DNA of 64,000 nt from G020348385 sp964538085 (GTDB lineage: Bacteria > Acidobacteriota > Aminicenantia > Aminicenantales > Aminicenantaceae), in assembly GCA_964538085.1 (NCBI GenBank), contig CAZIDF010000002.1:1-64000 (forward strand), written 5' to 3'. A program made the position numbers and the translations under genes. Below the pieces are notes generated by a model, which was given only the letters and a program-made list of their open reading frames with translations, did no database searches and was not told the DNA's origin. Below are positions 1-7,784 of the stretch, piece by piece (position 1 is the stretch's first letter; each line of letters starts with the position of its first letter).

Positions 1-155
1 TTTGCGCTAAAAAACCTACTCTAAGCAAGAAATACGCCTTATATTTTTATTATCTGCTTTATTATCTAGATGTTGCTTCAGCCAAGCAAACATAAAACTT
101 GAGTTTTGTTAATTGTTTGGATAAGCTGGAAAAAATGCAAACTTGGGAGTCTGAC

Positions 156-1508
156 ATGAATAACATATCCCGACGGAAGTTTTTGAAATTTTCCGCTGCG
201 GCGGCATCCTCCCTTATGATTTTGCCCCGGCATGTTCTCGGAGGAAGAAAATATGTGGCCCCCAGTGACAAGCTCAACATCGCCGGGATCGGCGTCGGTG
301 GACAGGGAGGTGGGGACATCTCACGCATGGAAAGCGAGAACATCGTGGCCCTCTGCGATGTCGATTGGGACAGAGCAGCCAGAACATTCGAAAAATACCC
401 CGATGTTCCACGTTACCGCGATTTCCGCGTGATGCTCGAGAAACGGAAGGATATCGATGCCGTTGTCGTTGGAACTCCAGACCATGTTCATGCTGTCGCC
501 ACCATGGCGGCATTACAGATGGGGAAGCATGTTTTCTGCGAAAAACCTCTCACGCACACCATATTTGAGGCCCGGGCGCTCACGAAAGCAGCGCGCGAAG
601 CCGGCGTTGCCACCCAGATGGGAAATCAAGGGCATGCCATGGAGAGTATCCGCCTGCTCTGCGAGTGGATAGGAGATGGAGCCATTGGAGATGTCACCGA
701 GGTTCATGCCTGGACGCCTCACCCGGTATGGCCTCAGGGAATCGGCCGGCCTCTAGATAATCCTCCTGTTCCCGAAACTCTGAGTTGGGACTTATGGCTC
801 GGACCTGCCCCGTTCCGTCCGTACAATCCCTGTTATCTCCCCCAGTTATGGCGTGGTTGGTGGGATTTTGGAACAGGAGGCCTTGGTGATATGGGTTGCC
901 ACATTTTCGACCACATCGTTTGGTCTTTGAAATTGGGGCCGCCAACCAGTGTAGAGGCCAGCTATTCCATCTTTGTTCCCGAAGTAACATGGGATAAGCC
1001 GAAAAATACCGAGACATATCCGCGTGCATCCATCGTCACCTATAAGTTTCCCTCTCGTGAAGGATTGCCACCTCTTACACTCACTTGGTATGACGGAGGA
1101 TTGATGCCGGCTCGTCCAGAAGAAATTCCCGACAATATAAAAATGGGAGATGACTACGGAGGAGCTCTGTATGTCGGGGACAAAGGTATGATTCTGTGTG
1201 GATCTCATGGCGCCAACAGTTTGCGGATATGGCCAGAAAGCCGGATGCAAGAATATCAACGTCCCCCGAAAACCATCCAGCGTTCTCCGGGCCATTATCT
1301 AGAATGGATAGCCGCTTGCAAAGGAGGCGAACCAGCCGCCTCGAATTTTGACTACGCAGGCCCACTGACAGAAACGGTTCTGCTGGGAAATGTGGCTATC
1401 CGTGCCGATGCCAAGCTCTATTGGGACGCCGAGAATATGAAGATCCCGAACCATCCCGAAGCCGAAAAATTCCTTCACCGGGAATACCGCGAAGGATGGA
1501 ACCTGTAA
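156..1508 (+). CDS. Gfo/Idh/MocA-family oxidoreductase, Tat-exported
   Basis: NAD(P)-dependent oxidoreductase of the Gfo/Idh/MocA family, 450 aa. A twin-arginine signal (SRRKFLK followed by an Ala-rich stretch, residues 5-25) suggests export to the periplasm with its cofactor bound. The Rossmann motif GIGVGGQGGG lies near residues 44-53 and the family's EKPL motif near residue 129. The C-terminal half resembles the bacterial-type substrate-binding domain. The ATG at 156 is preferred over an upstream in-frame start at 99 because GGGAG sits 6 nt before it and because the Tat signal then lies at the N terminus. Exported members often act on sugars or sugar acids. The substrate cannot be read here. 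A decayed GMC oxidoreductase lies convergently downstream. Confidence 0.9.
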   Translation: MNNISRRKFLKFSAAAASSLMILPRHVLGGRKYVAPSDKLNIAGIGVGGQGGGDISRMESENIVALCDVDWDRAARTFEKYPDVPRYRDFRVMLEKRKDIDAVVVGTPDHVHAVATMAALQMGKHVFCEKPLTHTIFEARALTKAAREAGVATQMGNQGHAMESIRLLCEWIGDGAIGDVTEVHAWTPHPVWPQGIGRPLDNPPVPETLSWDLWLGPAPFRPYNPCYLPQLWRGWWDFGTGGLGDMGCHIFDHIVWSLKLGPPTSVEASYSIFVPEVTWDKPKNTETYPRASIVTYKFPSREGLPPLTLTWYDGGLMPARPEEIPDNIKMGDDYGGALYVGDKGMILCGSHGANSLRIWPESRMQEYQRPPKTIQRSPGHYLEWIAACKGGEPAASNFDYAGPLTETVLLGNVAIRADAKLYWDAENMKIPNHPEAEKFLHREYREGWNL

Positions 1509-1543
1509 CTAAGAAGCATCGGAGAGAGCTAACATAGCCTGTT

Positions 1544-2762
1544 TCACATACGGTTCCTCAGGTGATTTGCCAGGCGCTTGGAAAAAGCCACGATGGTCAG
1601 GATGGGAGGAATTCCAAGAGGAGATGGGAAAACACTAGCGTCTCAAACATAACACCCTGAAATCTCGGTTTCCTGATTTTTGTCTACGACCTCGCCGATG
1701 GCTGCGGTGCAGCACGGATGGCCCGATTCGTATACTCCAATGAATATGGATTCGGGATCAACTCCAGCCGCAATCAAGATCTTTTTGTTGATTTGGTGGG
1801 CTTCATCCAGCTTCGCTCTGTCGTTGGGAGTGAGCTTCTTTGTAATGGTGCCGTCGCGGTGGACCTCCCCGGTTCGTTCATCCCGGATTTTTGTCATCAT
1901 CCCCATCATATGGCCTGTATCCACTTTCTTGGATTTCATCAGTATTTTTGCCTGTTGAACAGCACCGAGTTTTTCCGGATATCCTCCAGCCAGATCGCGC
2001 TGGACGAGAAAGGGGATGTACATGTAGGGCGCAGGAAACAACTCCTTTTCTTCCAGTGTCGATTCCAGATAAGTGGCTGGATGAAAACCATAGGTGGTTT
2101 GAAATATATCGCCAGCCAATCCTTTGCCTGCTGGAATACCGCTATTTTGCAGAATGATCGGTGTGGATAACGCGCCAGCTGATAGAACAATTCGTTCAGC
2201 TTCGATAGTGATTTTCTTGTTTTTTTGTAAAACATGGGTGACCTCTGTCTCGAGAAGGAGATCCGCTCCTTTTGAAATCGCTTCATCGATGAATTCCACG
2301 CTGCTCCACTTGGCTCCGGCAGGACAACCGAACATGCACAGACTACATCCAGTGCACTTATAAAAATCCACACATTTCGGGGTGGGGATCATCTCCCATC
2401 CCAACGAGGCGGCACCCTGGTTGATTTTTTTTGTGGCTTGTCCCATGCGTTCTTCGGGCATCGGGGTGACACGGAGAGTCTTCCGTGCTCAGGATAACTC
2501 GTCCGAGAGGTCGATGTCCCACTCATCCAATATTTTCTTGGGGGGAGTTGCCGCATTGCCCATAGCTACATAGGAGCTACCACCCAGCACTCTTGCCCTC
2601 GCGAACCAGATATCCCCATCCGAACGAACCGGTTTTTTTCAGCTTGGGTCCATATTCGACGATCAGCACATTCTGCCCCATATTCGAGAGTTCTTTGGCG
2701 ACAGTTCCGCCTCCTGGACCTGTCCCCACGACAACAGTGTCGTATTTATTGCTTATTTCCAT
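1544..2762 (-). pseudogene. GMC-family oxidoreductase remnant
   Basis: Flavin-dependent GMC oxidoreductase, broken. The N-terminal FAD-binding motif GTGPGGGTVAKEL is followed by a frameshift near 2590-2605: the expected ARVLGGSSYVAMGNAAT continues in another frame. An in-frame TGA lies at 2489-2491. The next 272 codons carry the Cys cluster CTGCSLCMFGC and the motif GHPCCTAAIGEVVD, where GHPGGTA is usual. They stop at TGA 1643-1645. Translating past that TGA in the same frame gives DASVFPSPLGIPPILTIVAF, the expected end of the family (usually after YVxDASVFP), up to a stop at 1544. With three lesions and a total span shorter than the usual 500 or so residues, a pseudogene is the simplest reading. 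Confidence 0.8.
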
Positions 2763-2847
2763 GGCCTGTCAAGTATGCTCACAATCGAAACCATTGTCAA
2801 ATTGAATCAAGCTCGGAAACCGATGTGCAAAAATTAGGTGGTCTCGA

Positions 2848-2875
2848 TTGACACAATGGGAAAATTTATGATACA
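2848..2875 (+). promoter_or_regulatory. Candidate sigma70-type promoter for the dienelactone hydrolase gene
   Basis: A perfect TTGACA at 2848-2853 is followed after 16 nt by GATACA at 2870-2875, giving a start near 2883 and a leader of about 40 nt before the ATG at 2921. Judged by eye only. Confidence 0.4.
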
Positions 2876-2920
2876 TCAAAAGACACATAAGTGCCTGAAT
2901 CTAGGTTTTGGAGGGTAAAG

Positions 2921-3793
2921 ATGAAAAAAAATATCGATCCCGTGATCGTGGATCTGTATGAGGATTACCAAGCAGGTCGTTTGGATCGTAGGGAATTTCT
3001 CAAGAACCTGGCCAAACTTGCTGGAGGTACGGCTGCGGCTGTGGCCCTTTTGTCTTTTCTCGAGCCGTCACAGGCCCAATCCCAGATCATTGCCCAGGAT
3101 GATTCACGACTGCATACAGAGTATGTGAAATATCCTGGCGAAACAGGCGATGTGATCGCCTATCTGGCGAGACCAAAAGGAGAAGACAAGCTGCCTGCTG
3201 TGATCGTCATCCATGAGAACAAGGGGCTTCAGCCCCATATAGAAGATGTGAGCAGACGTGTGGCTTTGGAAGGATTTTTGGCTGTCGCTCCCGATGCCCT
3301 CTCTCCTATGGGAGGAACGCCCAAAGATAATGTGGATGAAGCCCGGACCAAGATGCGTGATTTGGATGGTCAAACGACGACAAAAAACTTCGTTGCTGCT
3401 GTGAAATACTTGAAAACGAACCCTCGATCCACAGGCAAGGTCGGTTGCATGGGATTCTGCTGGGGAGGGGGGATGACAAACGAAGTGGCAGTGAATTCTC
3501 CTGACCTAGCCGCCGCTGTTCCCTTTTATGGAAGGCAGCCCGCCAAAGAAGATGTACCCAAGATAAAAGCCTCCTTGATGTGCCATTATGCCGGTCAAGA
3601 CGAACGCATCAATGCCGGCATTCCGGATTTCGAGGAGGCTCTGAAGAAGGCCTCGGTGGAGTACAAAATCTTTATGTATGAAGGGTGCGGGCATGCATTT
3701 TTTAACGACACGGGTACTCGATTCGACAAGGATGCATCCCTGCTGGCGTTTGAACGGACGATCGCGTTTTTTAAAGAAAAGCTCAAAACCTGA
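2921..3793 (+). CDS. Dienelactone hydrolase family protein, exported
   Basis: Alpha/beta hydrolase of the dienelactone hydrolase family, 290 aa. A Tat-like leader (DRREFLKNLAKLAGG, then a hydrophobic Ala-rich stretch ending in SQAQS) precedes the mature domain. The catalytic triad is visible as the Cys nucleophile in GFCWGG, Asp in AGQDERI and His in GHAFFND. A Cys nucleophile is typical of this family. The start at 2921 follows GGAGGG at good spacing. An upstream GTG in the same frame at 2891 lacks such a site. The physiological ester or lactone is unknown. The gene stands alone, convergent with the radical SAM gene downstream. Confidence 0.9.
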   Translation: MKKNIDPVIVDLYEDYQAGRLDRREFLKNLAKLAGGTAAAVALLSFLEPSQAQSQIIAQDDSRLHTEYVKYPGETGDVIAYLARPKGEDKLPAVIVIHENKGLQPHIEDVSRRVALEGFLAVAPDALSPMGGTPKDNVDEARTKMRDLDGQTTTKNFVAAVKYLKTNPRSTGKVGCMGFCWGGGMTNEVAVNSPDLAAAVPFYGRQPAKEDVPKIKASLMCHYAGQDERINAGIPDFEEALKKASVEYKIFMYEGCGHAFFNDTGTRFDKDASLLAFERTIAFFKEKLKT

Positions 3794-3817
3794 CAATTTG
3801 TTGCGGTATTTTTTAGT

Positions 3818-4960
3818 TTAGAAAGCCTGTTTCTTCCATTCAGCCGCTACCTCTTGGACAAAAGGCTTGCAGTGGGAAAAAAAGCGCTTGTAGCCTGCGC
3901 ATAAGTAATTCAACCCTTTTTCTCCATCGGGCGTCCGGATGAATCGATTTTTTGGGCATTCTCCATGACACATAGCCTTCACTTCACAATCCCGGCAAAA
4001 GCGAGGCAGGGAATTCAGTTTGGCTTGGCCGAAGGCCCTTTGTTCCGGACTTTCAAGGAGTTCGACCAGCGGGGTATCTATGATATTCCCGAGGCGGTGT
4101 TCCTCATCCACAAAATGATCGCATGAATAGAAGTCTCCGTTGTGTTCCACAACGGGAATGTCTCCGCAGACAGGCCGGAAGATGCATAAAGAATGCTCCT
4201 GCTCGAAGGCCGTTCTCGCGGCCTCCTCGAAGATCTGCACCTTGATCTTCCCAATGTCCTGGTTTACCCACTCATCGAAGATGGTGCAGAGAAATGCGCC
4301 CCAGGCCTCCGCAGGAACGGTGAGGGCAGTCACTCCTTTTTTTGCACTTGGCTGCGGATTGACTAGGGGAAGAAAACTCACATATTTGGCTTCAATCTCT
4401 TTAAAAAATCTGTAAACCTGTTCAGGATGCAGAGCGTTATCCACATTCACCACACACAGGATATCGGTAGAGACGCGGTGTCGATGCAAAAGTCCGTATC
4501 CGTGCATTGCCCGATCGAAAGTCGGAGTGCCTCCCTTGGCTAACCTGAATTGGTCATGAATGGCCTGTGGGCCGTCCAAGCTCAGGCCAACGAAAAATCC
4601 TTCATCGGCCAGAAATTGGCACCAATCCTCATCCAGGAGGGTCCCGTTCGTCTGCATGCCGTTCCTGATCTGTCGCCCAGCGGGCAGATGTTTTCGCTGG
4701 AGTGCGACGATCCTGCGGAAATAGTCCAAGCCCAGGATTGTCGGTTCCCCCCCATGCCAGGAAAAGCGAATCACCGGTTCGGTGGATGCTTCGATGTGCT
4801 GGACGATGTATTCTTCCAGGATGATGTCGGGCATACGAAAAAGCTCTTCTTGAGGGTATAGTTTGTCCTTTTCCACGTAATAGCAATACACGCACGCGAG
4901 GTTGCACTGAGGACCAACCGGTTTTACGAACACCTGAAAATCGCGATTGGTTTTATCCAT
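3818..4960 (-). CDS. Anaerobic sulfatase-maturating-type radical SAM/SPASM enzyme
   Basis: Radical SAM enzyme of the anSME type, 380 aa. These enzymes oxidise a Cys or Ser of a type I sulfatase to formylglycine, using three [4Fe-4S] clusters. The radical SAM motif CNLACVYC lies near residues 18-25, followed by HGGEP. The C-terminal SPASM region carries CDHF, CRDCEVKAMCHGECPKN and a final Cys in YLCAGY. The start at 4960 (MDKTNRDF) is chosen because homologues begin just before the motif. The longer reading frame to 5071 adds an unrelated stretch. No sulfatase gene is in this window, so its substrate must be encoded elsewhere or differ from the usual one. It is divergent from the PhoD-like gene. 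Confidence 0.85.
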   Translation of the reverse strand: MDKTNRDFQVFVKPVGPQCNLACVYCYYVEKDKLYPQEELFRMPDIILEEYIVQHIEASTEPVIRFSWHGGEPTILGLDYFRRIVALQRKHLPAGRQIRNGMQTNGTLLDEDWCQFLADEGFFVGLSLDGPQAIHDQFRLAKGGTPTFDRAMHGYGLLHRHRVSTDILCVVNVDNALHPEQVYRFFKEIEAKYVSFLPLVNPQPSAKKGVTALTVPAEAWGAFLCTIFDEWVNQDIGKIKVQIFEEAARTAFEQEHSLCIFRPVCGDIPVVEHNGDFYSCDHFVDEEHRLGNIIDTPLVELLESPEQRAFGQAKLNSLPRFCRDCEVKAMCHGECPKNRFIRTPDGEKGLNYLCAGYKRFFSHCKPFVQEVAAEWKKQAF

Positions 4961-5091
4961 ATTCAGGGATTTTCTCTCTGGATGCAATTCTGGGAAAAGT
5001 ATAGAAAATTCCAGAATCCTGGTCAAGGAAGATTGAAAGAATCGATGGGCTTGTGATATATTCGGGGCCATCTTTTCTGGACGAGGGTACT

Positions 5092-7683
5092 ATGACTGAA
5101 GAACCAAAAACGAAAGCATCATTTCACAATTCGATTTGGATGTACGGGATTGTTGGATTCTTTCTTGTCAGTTTTGTGCTGTTGTTGGCCTTCTGTGTCT
5201 CTCCACAGAGTCCAAGCTACAGCAGCCCGTGGGAATTTTCACCCGATGGGTTCTGGACGGGCCCGGAATTGTGGGCCAACCGTTTACAGGATTGGCGAGT
5301 TGCAAAGGGGCAACTGGAATGTTTGAGTTCACTTCCGATGCGCACTGTACATCTGACGACGATGCGGCTAAAAGAATCGAACGGCTTCGCTCATCCATCA
5401 TTCTTATGGAAAACAGGCCGGGCTTTTTGTCGGGTGTGATGGAAATGGACAGCTGTTTATCCGGGATCATGAGCAAAAGGAAGAGTATCTGGAATACCAA
5501 AAGAAGGATCCTGTCGACTGGGAAAAAATCCATCTGGAATTGAGTTTGAAACATGAGAAAGGTGGATGCAGCTTGATTTTGAGGGCTGTCGATGTAGCCA
5601 ATAACCAAGAACTATCCCGTTTGGCCATTCAGGATTTGCCCCCGGACAGATTTGTGGGAAATGTGGCCCTTGTTTCCCACAGGGGGTATACACAGGAGAG
5701 CGAAAACCGCTTTGCCTTTCAGGACTGGCGGATTTCCGGCTCTAAACTGGAGCATTTCCCGGACAGAAACCTGGGCCCGATGGTCACGGCCTTGTACACC
5801 CTGAGTCGTGGCACTTTGAAGTTGACCGTGCAGTTTATGCCTTTGTCCAAGTTGGAAAACCAAAAGGCCGATCTGTATGTCCGGGGCTCTGAGGCTTGGG
5901 AGCATGCAGCGACATCCACGCTTCTTCATCCATCCTATACAGCTCCCTTCCGGATCGAAAACTGGAACCATGAAAGGGATGTCCCATTCCGTGTGGAATA
6001 TGTGTTGAAGCGCAGCCAGGAAAAAAAGTATGCCCTGGAAGGAATCATCAAAAAAGATCCCGTGGATAAGGATAAGCTGGTGATGATATCGATGAGCTGT
6101 GTGAAGCAGGTCGTCAATCCTGGACGCGGCTTTTGGAACGGAGTGGATGGAGAGTGGTATCCCTGGGATTGGGGAGTCATTTATCCCCATGTCGATCTGG
6201 TGGCACACTTGAAAAAACACGAACCGGATGTGATGTTTTTTGCAGGCGACCAAGTGTATGAGGGAGCCTCTCCTACACGGGCTGACCGCGAGCATGCTTT
6301 TTGGACTACCTTTACAAGTGGTACCTTTGGTGCATTTCAAACAAAGAACTCACTACCAAGGTTCCGACGATCGCTATCCCCGACGATCATGATGTTTATC
6401 ATGGCAATGTCTGGGGAGCCGGAGGCAAAGCCACAGATTCTGATTTGACAGGGGTAGAAGCCCAAGATTCTGGAGGTTACAACATGTCCCCGGAGTTCGT
6501 GAACATGGTCCAGACCACCCAAACCAGTCATCTGCCCGATCCCTATGATCCCCAGCCTGTTGAACAAGGAATCGGCGTGTATTTTACCGAATGCAATATA
6601 GGCGGATTGAGTATCGCTGTTCTCGAGGATCGCAAGTTCAAGTCTGCCCCTGGAAATATGTTTCCCGAAGCGAAAATCGTGAACGGCTGGGCGCAGAATC
6701 CCTCTTGGGATGTGAAACGATATTCACGGATCGAGAGGGCTTCACTCCTCGGGGAACGCCAGCTGAAATTTTTAGAAAAGTGGGCAGGGGACTGGTCCCA
6801 TAAGACATGGATGAAGGCGGCCGTATCCCAGACGCTGTTTTCCAATGTGGCCACTCTTCCGGAGTCAGCAACAAGCGATGGAGTCGTGCCTGAGCTGGAT
6901 ATCCCTGATGCCGGAACCTATGTGCAAGGGGATAAAATGGTCGCTGATTTTGATTCAAACGGGTGGCCTCAGGTCGGTCGGGACAAGGCCATCCAGTTAT
7001 TCCGGAAAGCTTTTGCCACGCACATCGTGGGAGACCAGCACCTGGCTAACACCAGCCAGTACGGCGTGGAGGACTGGAGGGATTCATGTTATGTCATCGT
7101 ATCGCCTGCGACCGGGAATCTCTTTCCGCGGCGCTGGTGGCCGCCTTTTCCTGGAAAAAATCTCAAACCGGGAAGCCCCAATTACACTGGCGATTTCGAG
7201 GATGGCTTCGGTAATAAGGTTACTGTATACGCTATCGCCAATCCTCAAAAAACCACCATCCATCCTGAAAGGCACCATGAGTTGGCCACAGGCTACAGCC
7301 TCATCACATTTTTCAAAGACAGCCGTGATATCGAATTGACAAATTGGCCTTACTGGGCCGATCCGGCAAAAGACAAGCCCTTTCCGGGGTGGCCCATCCG
7401 CATCAACCAACAGGACAACTATGGGGAAAATGCCAGAGCCTGGTTGCCCGAAATTCGGGTTACCGGCCTGATCGATCCCGTGATCCAGATATTCCAGCAG
7501 CAGACAGGAGAGATGGTTTATGCGCTGCGGATGGAGGGCCAATTCTTTCAGCCCAAGGTGTTTGCGCCCGGGCTGTACACGGTGAGAGTGGGGGAGCCGG
7601 ACGAGAACACCTGGCAGGAATTTCGGGATATCCAAGCCAAGCCCTCGAAGGATATAAAACCTTTGGAAGTGATTTTTCCTTAG
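5092..7683 (+). pseudogene. PhoD-like metallophosphatase, frame disrupted
   Basis: PhoD-like alkaline phosphatase/phosphodiesterase family. An N-terminal membrane segment (GFFLVSFVLLLAFC) suggests anchoring outside the cytoplasm. Metal-binding motifs visible are FFAGDQVYEG, IPDDHDVYHGN and HIVGDQHL. The gene is read in several frames. Codons from 5092 to about 5380 lie in one frame, a short piece (IERLRSSII) in a second, and the next stretch (YGKQAGLFVG onward) in a third, apparently with missing sequence. At 6298-6302 a run of five T breaks the frame; a sixth T would restore EHAFLDYLYKW and lead into the remaining C-terminal part to 7683. The T-run lesion could be a sequencing error. The 5' damage looks more extensive. 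GAGGG precedes the ATG at 5092. Confidence 0.75.
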
Positions 7684-7712
7684 TGTACATAATTCTTTTG
7701 GTTATATATAAT
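7684..7712 (+). promoter_or_regulatory. Candidate promoter for the VPS10/BNR gene
   Basis: TGTACA (7684-7689), a 17-nt spacer and a perfect TATAAT (7707-7712) begin just after the PhoD-like stop codon. The predicted start near 7719 gives a leader of about 65 nt. Confidence 0.45.
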
Positions 7713-7784
7713 AATCCGTTTGCATAGAGACATTCGACCATTCGATGTTTCCAGATATGGTCAATACTAATGAGGAGGTAAAGG

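Noticed and set aside
1643..1645. TGA in the GMC gene as a selenocysteine codon
   Set aside because: A second TGA and a frameshift are in the same gene and no convincing stem-loop follows the codon. Decay explains all three lesions.
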